In this document: in pieces, positions 23,850 to 33,968 of the stretch | Numbering within the stretch: the stretch's first letter is position 1 | Layout: the number at the start of each line of letters is the position of its first letter | Assembly (NCBI GenBank): GCA_022605405.1 | Contig: JABYQQ010000003.1 | Location: 1,922,001-1,986,000, forward strand | DNA: 64,000 nucleotides | From: Earliella scabrosa | Lineage: Eukaryota; Basidiomycota; Agaricomycetes; Polyporales; Polyporaceae | Reading direction: 5' to 3' | Made by a program: the position numbers and the translations under genes | Notes under the pieces: generated by a model | Database searches by the model: none | What the model saw: the letters and a program-made list of their open reading frames with translations, nothing else | Told to the model about the DNA's origin: nothing

Positions 23850-25738
23850 GAGAGCGTCCTAGGCGCAAGGACGAGCCATCGCCCCGGTGCCGAAAAGACG
23901 CTTTAGAAACATACCGTCTCCGATGTGTCCGACGATCGTCGACACACTCCCGTGCGCCGTAGACGATGTCCGGTAGTCGCGAAGGCGGGACACTTCGCCA
24001 CAAAGCGAACACATTCAGCGTCCCGATGCGGGCTTGCGGCGACCCTCGCACGACTAACTAGACGTTCGTGCTCCTCGCACCAGGAAGGATCGCGAGACTA
24101 GAAGAGAGCACGTCCTTGCAGTTCGTGCATAGGTCGTTCGCCTCCTACTCGTCCTGGGCGAGCGCGAAGCCCATGCCGCCGCGCTGTCTCCTGGAACGCA
24201 CGAGGCGTAGGGCCCTGGAACTTGAAGAAGACGCTGTCCTTCTCCGACCATTTGCGCGCGGACAGGCCGTAGCTGTTGTGACGCGCAAGAAGTCATCGTC
24301 GCACAGCTAGACGCATTCTGAGGTAGTGAGTGTGAGCAGAGAGGGGGAGTGCAGAAGTGGATAAGGACGCGCGAATCCTGACCCCAGAGTTGACGGGTTC
24401 GATCACGGCTTCGGTCGCTTTGTGAACGTCGGGGAACTGGACGACGGCAACATTGGTGGGCAGCAGAGGCGAGGCGGAGTGTCACTGGAGAGACGGATCA
24501 GCGAAGTGTCGGAACGAGATGGGTGTCCGAACCTTCTGTGACGGTCCCAAGTGTGTCTTCCGCGCCTATGAACAGTTTTGGGTGTCCTGCTGAGAACTTG
24601 CGCGCGCGTCGGCGGGTCTTGATGACTTCGCCCGATGGCAGCACAACGGTCTGACAGCAAGTCAGCTACAAGTGCGGACAGTGTAGGTGCGGAGGAACAG
24701 GGCCCTACAGCGTTGAGAAACATTCAGCCTTGTTCAGCATGCCGCCAATCGTTGCCCCAGGCGCAGGATCAAGCTATCGACATTAATTCAGGACGCTATG
24801 TTTGCAATGCCATGACACGTCGTCAGACCTGCCGGGAAGAACAGCGGAATGCCTACAATGGAATAGTGTCATCAATGCTCACTCTGGATAGACAGGACAG
24901 CGGGTCTTTACCTTGCTTCTTCAGCGTTTCGTTCAAGTCCATCATGCGATGCGAGGTTGACAAACGACGTCTGCATCCGCCTCTGGTGCCAGAGTCAGTC
25001 GCTACGAGGCTGGTACGTGACCGGATTCATACTGTGAAGCTCAATGATCTTGTCCATCTGCGACATGGCGACACATGCATCAGTATATGAAGCTTAGAAA
25101 TACATACATCGCAGGAGACGGCGGACACGTACTGCTCGGCAATGGCCTTCCCAACTCGTGGCGCCAGCATATAGAACTTGACCGCGGTCTTAACAACCGT
25201 GACCACATCTTCTGTGGATGTTGGGTAGACAGCAGACGGGGACGATCCTGTGCAAGGCGTACGGTCAGACCGTACCTCTCGCCGCTGACCGCACATTGCG
25301 CGAGACCTTGTGGAAACTGGTATGACACTCACCAGGGTGATAATCGTACTCCAATAACCCATGGTCCTCCAAGTGCTCCTTATCCGTCGTGACCGCGTCA
25401 GAGTCCGGGAACGCTGCTCTCGCAATGGCCTTCTTGAAGTCCTCAAGGGAGCCGCGCTGGTTGTTGAGCTCTGCGCTTGCATGATTCCTTCCTGTCTTGT
25501 CCGCAATTGTTTGTGAAGCTGCGTAGCACGCAATGGCGCCGCTGAGAAGCGACCCGACTGCAGATGCGAGTGTAGCGCTGCTGGCCGAGAATTGTGAGGA
25601 CTGGGATGAACCTGCCGAAGTCGAGCTATTGCAACGCGAGCCTAGAGGAAGCAGGGTCGGGTAGCGCCTAGGAAGGACCAGGAAATGTCTTGTGGGGGTC
25701 GTGAGTGTGTTGCGGCCGAGCTGCATGATGAATGGCAT
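23850..25738 (-). pseudogene. D-lactate dehydrogenase (cytochrome) pseudogene
   Basis: A nearly full-length dead copy of a mitochondrial FAD-linked D-lactate:cytochrome c oxidoreductase. In order on the minus strand: an N-terminal targeting and membrane region (exon from 25738), EYDYHPG, YPTSTEDVV (start of the FAD-binding domain), MDKIIELH, LNETLKKQ then [24 protein letters not shown] followed by [16 protein letters not shown], then GMGFALAQDE with a stop, and a late RLPDIVYG block. Typical parents are about 550-600 residues and keep GGTSLEG and HVGDGNFH motifs; neither survives intact here. Introns of normal type remain (for example after HPG near 25340), so this is not a retrocopy. There are many frameshifts, stops and deletions. 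Confidence 0.8.
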
Positions 25739-26232
25739 TGAGCCAACCGGACGTTCGAGGATGAAGAGGGTCTGGCAGAGAGAACACAGAGGCCATTCTC
25801 AGGCCGTGTGGAGAGCCAGGGGAGAGCGTAACGCGGCCGCATGGACCAGAGTTCACAGCACGTGACCGACGACCGTCAGCGCGCGTCCTCGGGAGTAGCT
25901 CCCCTGGTACTCCCGCGGGCCCCTTCCATCGCGCCTGCTCTGTTGAACGCTGTTCGGTGAACGAGTGAGTCCAAATCATACCATCGCGTCCGTTCCTCAC
26001 GGGAGTCGGTAGGGGCCTCGTTTCGGGAGATTCTGGAAGAGGCGCACTCATGCGGCTGCTCGACAGATGCGACCGTAATATTCACAGCCAACGATTGAGT
26101 GGTGTAGTATACAGAACAGGAAGTAATCGGCAATGTAGAGAAGGTGTATCACCCATTCGGGCGGTGCCGCCCACCCACTATCTCTCCTCGCCGCGCCAGC
26201 GCCTTCCGTCTGCAGAGGACTGAGATCGTAGC
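25739..26232. other. intergenic, no supported gene
   Basis: Upstream flank of the dead D-lactate dehydrogenase and 3' flank of the collagen-like gene. Overlapping minus frames (25668-26133) have no support. Confidence 0.35.
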
Positions 26233-27471
26233 TTAGCAGGTAGGCTCTGAGCGCAGACGTCAGTAAGAGCATGACATGACGATGGGACCACTTGGTAAGA
26301 CTGACCCTCAGGTGACTTCGACTTCGACTTCGACTTCGCAGCCTCGCGCTGCTGCTTCTTCTTCCGACCTTCATAAGTGCGAATTGTGGTAATCTTCACC
26401 CAGGAGGGTTCACCATTTGATATGATGTTCAAGACGTAGCCGGAAAGGTACGGATGGGGGTGATAAATCTTGATTGCTTCCCATTCTCCGTCAGCCGTAC
26501 GCATCCAGATCTGCTTGCGTTTACCAGACGCATAGTGGATGTAAAGGTCTCCGAAGTGGAGGCAGGTGGAGGGGATAGCGACCGGTCTAGCGAGAAGATC
26601 ATCAGCAGAAGACCAATACCAAACAGTCTTCTCCTGTATGTGGCGCATCTGGTGCTCGGTGCGCCGAACGACCAGATCTACCCCACTACAGAATATATCA
26701 GTAAGGACGAAGCGGAAATCGCACCACAGGATATGCGAACCTCGTGGTCAAACTTGTTCCGACAACATCTGTTTGAGCTAGTCCGCGCTCCGGCGTGTTT
26801 GCGTGGAGGAAGTCGGAGGATGAGCCAGCAGAACCATGCCCCGCGGGAGGGGATGCTGCTGGCTGTTCGTGGGCAATAGCCAGACGGGTGCTGAAACAGA
26901 ATCAAGGCCTCAGCTTGACGACGAAATGGTCTGGAGAACAATGTCCACCTGCTATGGCCACCATCAGGCGGACCAGGCGGACCGGGCGGACCAGGCGGGC
27001 CAGACGGACCAGACGGGGCAGGCGGGCCAGACGGACCAGACGGGGCAGGCGGACCAGACGGACCAGACGGGGCAGGCGGACCAGGCGGGCCAGACGGACC
27101 AGACGGACCAGACGGGCCAGAGGGAGGAGGCGGGGTACTCTGGTGAGTACGTAGGGGCTTTCAGCGTTGCCGGAGGATGCATCAGAATGCAACTCACCGT
27201 CGCAAGGGGCACGACAACGCTGCGGGTGGGTTTCGGTGGGGTGTCAGACACTCCGCCATTCAAGCCATTTCTACAAGGAACGTAAGCCGCGACCGCAGAC
27301 CATTAGATTCTCCGCTTACCCTTGTATGACAGTATACAGTTGCTTGAAATGCCGATGGCGAATGATCACCGACGAAGGCTTCAGCTGTACGTCGTGATCC
27401 ACTGGGAGGAGGAGGGCAGGGTAAGGCGAGTGTTCGACGGTGATAGTAACGGGTTGCTCGGGTTCAATCAT
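26233..27471 (-). CDS. collagen-like orphan, paralogue of the 10.2-kb gene
   Basis: Six exons (27471-27320, 27270-27198, 27139-26949, 26890-26741, 26685-26306, 26246-26233) total 960 nt, giving 319 residues; introns are 49-59 nt and all phases agree. The N-terminus (MIEPEQPVTITVEHSPYPAL) is followed by a collagen-like GPX tract of about 45 residues (repeats of GPS, GPP and PAPSG). A linker leads to the domain shared with the gene at 10179-11182: TVWYWSS, DLYIHYASGKRKQIWM, GEWEAIKI, and SNGEPSWVKI. A basic tail (KSKSKSKS) ends the main exon. The last exon adds only four codons plus stop and is the least certain part. Function is unknown. Confidence 0.75.
26966..27125. repeat. 9-bp coding repeat (collagen-like tract)
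   Basis: About 17 copies of CAGGCGGAC/CAGACGGAC-type 9-mers. On the minus strand each codes one Gly-Pro-Pro or Gly-Pro-Ser triplet of the collagen-like segment. The paralogue at 10.2 kb lacks it, so it expanded after duplication or was lost there. Confidence 0.85.
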
Positions 27472-28222
27472 GGTGTCAGATAGACGGACGCAGACCAACT
27501 GTAATCCAGACAAATTGGGCAGACGGGTGAAACTAGGTCGAGTAGGACGCGATAGAGTAGGACGCTATGTCGCGATGTCTTTAAAGCGGGCAGGAGTTGG
27601 AGAAAGGTTGCATTGCACAGGCAGGCAGAAAGACATCGCGGCAAATGGTTCACAAAGACACGACTCACAGAATCGCGCTTTGTTGTTTGATCGTTATGTC
27701 GCACGGGAGAGGGACCTGTCACAGCAATGGACGATCCGTTAAGTCGAGTCGTCGTCCTGAGTTGAAATTGACAGGTCGAAGCGCTATGGCCACAAATGGC
27801 CAGCAGAATGGAGGGCCGCTGGGGACAGGCGAGGTCCGACGAGAGTAACCAAGACGACAAGAGCCGCCATCGGACCGCGAGGATCAGCAAGAATTGATGG
27901 AATAAAGCGCCAGATTAATACAGGAAGCGCCAGATAATACAGGAAGCGCCAGACTACATTTACATACTGCGACATCAGCGAGAGGACTCGTTCTACTTTA
28001 ACATCAGGCATTACAGTTGAGTCTACAATAGCCAAGGAGGGGAGACGTTCTCGAGTCTCTACAAGAAGGAAACAAGAAGGTCACATCGGATAGAAGGAAT
28101 ACGACAGAACGAAGGAGCAGACGCAGGTCAGTGACGATCGGGGGCATCAACATCCTGGCCGGCGTTGGACGTTGAACAGCTCATGGGACTCGACGTCCGA
28201 AGGCCTAACAACATCCCGTAAA
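27472..28222. other. intergenic with possible small membrane peptide
   Basis: On the minus strand a frame from an ATG near 28011 to 27784 codes about 75 residues with two hydrophobic stretches (WRFLYYLALPVLIWRF and MAALVVLVTLVG). No splice context or homologue is known, so I do not call it a gene. A 20-bp direct repeat lies within it at 27906-27955. Confidence 0.35.
27906..27955. repeat. short tandem repeat, GCGCCAGATAATACAGGAA
   Basis: Two and a half imperfect copies of a 19-20-bp unit, differing by one inserted base between the first and second copies. Confidence 0.75.
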
Positions 28223-29989
28223 TTACTGCGCGCCGGCCACATGCTGGTAGACGCACCTGAATGACGCAGCGAGGGTAACCGACGGAGTAACCGACTCAGC
28301 TTCGTCGGCCCGGAAAGAACGAACGTCGCCGACGTCGGTTTCACCAACAGCCTCCTGCGACTGCTGAGAGGCAAGGAACTGCTGCAACGCGGCCTCTAGC
28401 TCGGACCGGTCACTTACACCCAACAGATCCTGTAACGCCCGGTCAACAGCCGAGTGCATGCGTCGCCACAAGAGAGGATCCTCAAGGGGCTGCTCAGAAG
28501 CAGCCCGACCAGAGGGCATGGTTTCGGAGATAGGTGGCGAGGGGATACAGACGCGGTGCTCCGCACGGTGCGACGAGGCAGACGGAAGCGCTCTGGGGTC
28601 GTTCGTAGATTGGTGGGCATTATATTCACGCTTCGCATGGGCGGACTGCGGGTTAGGAGGGAAATTGATGCTGCGCTAGAGTCCCGTCAGCATCGCCAGG
28701 ATGAGAAGGAGAGGCGTAGACATACGTGAGCGCGAACGGCGTCCTTCGACTCCTCACTCGCCTCCCGCAGGATGGCGTGAACAGATTCCGAGTCGCCCAG
28801 GTTGCCGGAGGGAAGCGAGCTCTGGGTAACCCAGAGGTCTTTGTGTCTGTTCGATCCGACGAGGATAACAGGCCCGTTGGCAGGAAGGGGGACTGTCGAA
28901 GGTACGCGCGGATGTCGCTTCCTATGGGACAGCGTGCTTGCTTTCGCGGCAGGGGGCATCTTGTGCGGGGGTGTGCGAGCGGATGTGGAACAGGGAGGGA
29001 CCTCTGAGGAGCAAAGAGAACGTACCTCGACGTATCTTCTAGCAGCACGCGAGAGTCTTGGTGAGTCATGATAAGGCGGAAATCCCACAGCAGCAGCGAG
29101 GCGGCGACCCATGGCAAGCTCGGAGAGCCTCGATCTTGAGATCCATCCCATTGTAGTATCCAGCTTGACATTTCCAAACGGTCGATCATCGACGGCCAAC
29201 GGTCGTGCATAGCGTTGGTCAGCTTGCCGTCTTCTAGCTAGTCGTGTGTCAGTCGGACTTCCAACCAAGTTCAGGGGACTTGCGAACCAAATGAATCCCG
29301 TCGCATTCCTCGTCCGACACTCAGACGGAACAGGCTCAGCTGCACTCCATCGTTATAACCCAACGCTCGCGAATCCTGCAGCACGCCATCCTCATTAGCA
29401 TTCTCGAGCTCGGTCAAGCCGACAGGAGGGAAGAGGCGGATGTTGGTGCGTACTCGGAGCAAGTTGCGACGGCCGCGCAGTTCATTTCCGTCCCGGAAGC
29501 TTGCGAAGCATCGACGTCGTCGACCACCGAAAATTTGAGTGGACGCGACGAGGTTCCACGAAATTCCCTGGAAACTGGAAACGTAAGATTGTAGTATGCG
29601 TGACGTGGACGCAGGGCAGAGCTCTGCCGCGATGCAGGGGCGTTGGGGCTGCTGCAGCCTAGGACTTTGGACAGCCCTGGAGGAACAGGGCAGCCGAGGA
29701 CATGGGGATACCGGCGGCCGGACGAGAGAGAGACGGGCCCAGTCACGATGCCCGAGACTGAAGTCTGACCTGATGGTTGGTCCCCCGGCGCTCGTTGGTG
29801 CCAACTTCTGTCCACGTGGTCAAGGGTAAACCAAACATCCCACCCACTGGGTTTGACGGCGTTAGAATACGCTTCAATACACTTTTCCGTCTGATAAGTG
29901 GCTGTACCGATTTTAATTATCTCGTCATCCAAATTTATTGGGCGCTCGCGGCGCTCGCATTGTGAGAAAGGCAGTCTTGGAGCCGCCAT
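28223..29989 (-). pseudogene. conserved agaricomycete-type gene with one apparent frameshift
   Basis: From the ATG at 29989 the frame reads MAAPRLPFSQCERRERPINL, then YQTEKCIEAYSNAVKPSGWD with LGCPVPPGLSKVLG, and is open to about 29490. There the coding sense jumps frame within ACGGAAATGAACTG to NLLRVRTNIRLFPPVGL and continues to about 29280. Further exons follow in order: LTNAMHDRWPSMIDRLEMSS (to a GTACGT donor near 29023), then an exon from about 28957 with VILVGSNRHKDLWVTQSSLP, then the last exon with AHAKREYNAHQS and DRALQDLLGVSDRSELEAAL, stop at 28223. No GT lies at the jump, so an intron cannot explain it. It is either a young pseudogene or a single-base sequence error. Family function is unknown to me. 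Confidence 0.6.
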
Positions 29990-30182
29990 CGAGTTTACGG
30001 CTCTTATCCAAGGTTGTGGTAGTTACTCACACCTGAACTGTCGGAGAAACAGTGTCTAATGTCTCCTCGGTTGCGGAGACCGCATGCCTTCGATTGGGAT
30101 CAACATGTCGGTCTAATTTTAGCAGCCGCGAAGAAGGGACCCGAACCGACACACTGGGGCATTGGGGACGCGGCGTGCCGTT

Positions 30183-31092
30183 TTACATGCGTACGTACCA
30201 AGACCCGACCATACCCACGATCATAATGCCCACCGCCGCCCAGCCCATCCAAGCGAAATCGTCGTCGGAAGGGACCGGCATGTGCGAGGGCTTTGCAACG
30301 ATAGACAGCTTCTGAACCGAGACCAGCTCCAGCGGGAGCATGATCTGTGTTAAGTCGGGATGTCTCTAAGTCAGAGCACTGCTCAGTGTTGCGGACACTG
30401 GTACCGGAGGAGGAAGCCTACATCGTCCAGACGAACAGGGTACGTGATTGCCGCCTCTTCGTCGGAAAGGACGGGGCCTAAGTACCCTATATCTAACGCA
30501 TCAGGGTAGTGACGATCCGAGACGCTGTGGTAGGCTTACATTGAACCGCATCGAGCAGCAGCGCGCGCATCTTGCTCTCGCTGATGAGGAACTGGGCGTC
30601 GTAATCAGGGCCTGAAGGTCGAGGCGTAACCTGTAGGATTAGATATATTGTTGAAATTGATGTCCTGAATAGTAGGGCCGTTGACGATTCACCACTAGAA
30701 CAGACACGTCATGTCTGGAGGTGTAGACGTTGGATGCCCGATTGGCGTTGGGATTTCTGAGCGAGCGAAGCGGGTTGCGAAAGGTGATCTATGCGAAAGC
30801 TAGGTGAGTTACGACAAGCCAACGTCAGGAGCTCAGTGCATGATCACCGTCGGTTTCAGAAGCCTTCCTGCAGGGACCACCACAGCTGGCCGGGGCATAG
30901 TAGGAGTCTGCTCATACCTCAGCTTACCTGCATCGATACTATGAGCTGGGCGAACGTACATCTGTGGGCGATTGTTGATCAGCACGATCCATGCCGCTAT
31001 TGAACCTGCTGTGGGATGAGTTATGGCGGGATGAGGCGTTCGTTAGCAGAAGATCGACAGCGGTCGTCAACGCAGAGACAGGAAGGAAACAT
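30183..31092 (-). CDS. small membrane orphan, seven exons
   Basis: Exons 31092-31080, 31008-30928, 30867-30848, 30788-30693, 30630-30540, 30486-30422 and 30344-30183 total 528 nt, giving 175 residues in consistent phase. A short hydrophobic N-terminus (GSIAAWIVLINN) is followed by a soluble region (MYVRPAHSIDAG, then RNPLRSLRNPNANR) and a clear C-terminal membrane segment (MGWAAVGIMIVGMVGSWYV) two residues from the end. One exon is only 20 nt. The first exon and its weak GTCTCT donor are the least certain. The layout of a soluble part plus C-terminal anchor matches the gene at 42.9 kb. No family was recognised. Confidence 0.6.
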
Positions 31093-31286
31093 GCGGGCTC
31101 TTTGCTGCACATGGAAGGCGCAATGAGCGTCTTCAGGCGACCTCGTGCAGGGCCTCGTTAAAACCCTACACCGTGGTTAGGGTCTGGCGCTGCGAGGTTG
31201 TTGCCTTTGTCCCCTGCAACGCTTTACTCTCACTCCCACTTCCACCTCGTAGTGCCACCACCCCTACTTCCCACCTCTACTTCAAC

Positions 31287-32223
31287 ATGCCCATGTCCTA
31301 TAACGAGCGTGAGCCTATGATCCCCGAAGCTGCTGGTTACATCGGTTCTAACCTTCGCTTATAGGCCTGTGCGTTAGCATCCGCCACTTCGCACGGACAG
31401 GGTTTAAGGAATTCAAGTTCGAGCTTCTTGTCCAGAAGAGTAGTTCATTGCTCTAACCCCCATGACCTACTTCTGACATATGCACAGTAGCCGAAGACCT
31501 TCTCACCGAAGGACGAGCCTTCGGTGATCGCTACAATGAGATGATACACGAGGCGCTGGCGAAACAGGTCTGTACAGTCTCGCTGACCGTGCTACTGTCT
31601 TCCTGATGGCGTGTCAGAGACGCGCCGGGCGACTTCGGGTCGAGCAGGACGACGAAGGCAATCAGCTTGTTGTTCTGACGGACTCTGGCATAGAATTGTG
31701 AGTACGAAAGTACAGGGGAAGAACTTTGTCGCACTTGCTCACCAACATCCAGCTTTGCCTATTACGGTACCGTAAACCCTCTCCAGAGGGATGATCGTCG
31801 TCTGAGTCACTTGAACATGAAAGAGGTACTGTAATCATCTGGGTCGTTTACCATTGAACTCAGCCAGTTGGTAGCTCAAGAAGCGCGCTGCGCTGTACGA
31901 CGAGATCCTGCAAGAGCTCATGCACGTATTGGGAGAGTACATGCCCAACCTCCCCAACGATCTCGAACCCGAGGCTCTTCCGAACGAGGTGAGATATCTT
32001 CAGCAAGTCGTTGATTGTTTGACTCTAACCCGCCCACTCAGATTGAAGGCTGTTTTCACCGGACTGAAAATCTGCGTGTCCAGGTCAGTACAGAAGCATC
32101 CGATCATACGAGCAAGGACTGACTGCAAGGTCATAGACCACAGCGCTCTACGAACATATCCAAGACAACAGCACATATGAGCGCACGTTGCGCGCGATTC
32201 TGCGAGGAGCTGGGTCGGATTAG
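31287..32223 (+). CDS. small multi-exon orphan, helix-rich
   Basis: Eight exons (31287-31308, 31365-31439, 31488-31567, 31618-31697, 31753-31825, 31881-31988, 32042-32083, 32137-32223) total 567 nt, giving 188 residues; introns are 48-56 nt with good branch sites. The protein begins MPMSYNERLCVSIRHFARTG. It is mostly helical and charged (RAALYDEILQELMHVLGEYM) and ends LRAILRGAGSD. There is no signal peptide or membrane segment. It is divergently oriented to the small membrane gene at 30.2 kb, sharing a 194-bp intergenic region. No family was recognised. Confidence 0.7.
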
Positions 32224-32635
32224 TAAAGCTTAGATGAATAGTCTTGGGTTGCTGGGCGTCGTGTGGCATGTCTTGTACAAGAGTTCTGAGATGTCAACGC
32301 TCAATCGATCCCTCTAACTCCGCATGCGACTCTAGGGTTGGTAGGATTGAGAGAGTATCGCAACAGTTGCGACCGGATGGCAATGAACGGGGCGCGGGGG
32401 TTAGAAGCATCATGGACGTGAGGACACCTGCTGGAAACATTGGGCACAGGTATATTATACGCCTGAATGAGGACGACGTGAGGGCTATACGCACATTAGA
32501 AACGTAGACGCACTTGGGGCGGCGGCGCGAGGGCGTGAGCAATAGATAAATGCGCCGCAGACGGGGCGACGCAGGGCAATATGCAAACAAACGGAGGTCA
32601 CCACCTTGTGTTCGAAATGAAACCAGAGTGCGTAC
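32224..32635. other. intergenic between convergent genes
   Basis: Shared 3' flank of two convergent orphans. Minus frames here (32294-32590, and the tail of 32485-32865) continue past the GTGAGT beyond 32636 and could be an extra 3' exon of the 32.6-kb gene, but the natural stop at 32636 is the simpler reading. Confidence 0.4.
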
Positions 32636-33381
32636 TCACCACAGTCCAACATAGACGAGGGTGCAGATGAGATCCGCGCGCGAGATGGGAAGAAGAAGAG
32701 GGTGTTTGCCCACCATACACTGCAATCGACCATCAGAAAGTGGGGACACAGAGAACGACAGTGCGTACTGGTAAGACCGACTGCCCAGATACATCGAAAC
32801 CGCCTGAGCCTCCGGGTTGGCACCACCGTTGCCATGAGCGGGAATTTTGTGCGAGAATTCTCCACAACGAGGGTATAGGGCTACCGCGGGCTGTTCAGGA
32901 AGAGCGTTCATGATCATGATGTTCCTCGGGCAGGGATGCGTTGGAGAGGACAACATCCTCACCCGGAGGGCGGGGAGGCGCTATCACGCTCGTTGTTGCT
33001 CGATCTTGGGGAGCTGGTTGTGTAAGTCATACGTCAAGCCCTTCAGGAGTCAGGGAAACTGATAGGCAGCTTACCGCCACATGCGCTAGGATCTCCCGCT
33101 GGTAGATCTCTACCGTAGTTCCGATGGGGCGATGGAGGCGAGCGGGGCGCGGGTCCGACTCGACGTAGCAGTCGACATTGAGGAGCTCGGGCTGGAGATC
33201 CGAGAAGAAGTGGAGAATTGCCTCCTGCTCTCCAATCGTAGTGTTGAATGGGGGTCCCAGTGTCGAAATGGGTGGAAGCAGGAGAGGGACGGAGACCACT
33301 GGCAGTTGGTAGGGATTGGTGATGTTTCGCCTTGAGCTAGCTCTACCAAGACGAACGCATACGTTGATGGTTGGAGGACAT
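32636..33381 (-). CDS. small multi-exon orphan
   Basis: Exons 33381-33363, 33298-33075, 33013-32988 and 32924-32636 total 558 nt, giving 185 residues, with 61-64-nt introns in consistent phase. The first exon is 19 nt (MSSNHQ). The body reads ISTLGPPFNTTIGEQEAILH, later AVALYPRCGEFSHKIPAHGN, and closes with LLPISRADLICTLVYVGLW. An alternating hydrophobic pattern suggests a beta-rich fold. Directly upstream, 41 bp from the ATG, lies a tandem GTTGAAC motif, as at the 42.9-kb gene. No family was recognised. Confidence 0.65.
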
Positions 33382-33421
33382 GTGTGGCTGTGGGAGATCT
33401 GAAGGCCCGACACGGACGCGG

Positions 33422-33438
33422 GTTGAACGTTGAACGTT
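33422..33438. promoter_or_regulatory. tandem GTTGAAC motif upstream of 32.6-kb gene
   Basis: GTTGAACGTTGAACGTT lies 41 bp upstream of the minus-strand ATG at 33381. A matching array sits 32 bp upstream of the ATG at 43736. The repeated unit and similar spacing suggest a transcription-start-proximal element. Confidence 0.45.
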
Positions 33439-33968
33439 GGCTCCTGGTTGGGTCTACCGAGGGCGACCGTCCGTCTAAGTAACGCCCAAGCGCACGTGCT
33501 TGAAGACCAACTCCCACGTCCCTCCGGACCGGTAAATCCGTTGCTCTAGCTCTCCACACCTCTCCACAGGGGTCCTGTCTGATCGCTCAAGGTAAATATG
33601 GTCGATGGAGTCTGCATCAACGCAATTGCAGCCTATCCCAACGCCAGCAATTTTTTTCGGCGCAGCCGAGACAAGGATTCGTGCACAGCGTACGGGGCTG
33701 CTGCACAAAGTGGTCCTGAGTCCGGTTTCAATGCCAACTTCAAGAAGACAGACTGCAGGCCCTGCTCGTGCTCGCCAGCTGGTCTTCTTGTACTGCCCCT
33801 AACACCACGAAGATGAGCAAGGAGGCACTTAATGGGTACAGAAACCTTGGCAGGGAGAGGCAACCAATTCTCGGGGCTTGAGCCGGTACACGGAGGTCGA
33901 GTGGGAACACTGAAGTCAGGGCGAAGACATCCAGGCCTTGGACTGCATACTACCCGCACCATTCCTAT
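33439..33968. other. intergenic, weak minus-strand coding signal
   Basis: A minus frame ending at 33475 reads VDADSIDHIYLERSDRTPVE and is open back to about 33800, with an AG acceptor near 33801. It may be a gene fragment. The left end of the CACTA element should lie in this interval but was not identified. Confidence 0.3.
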
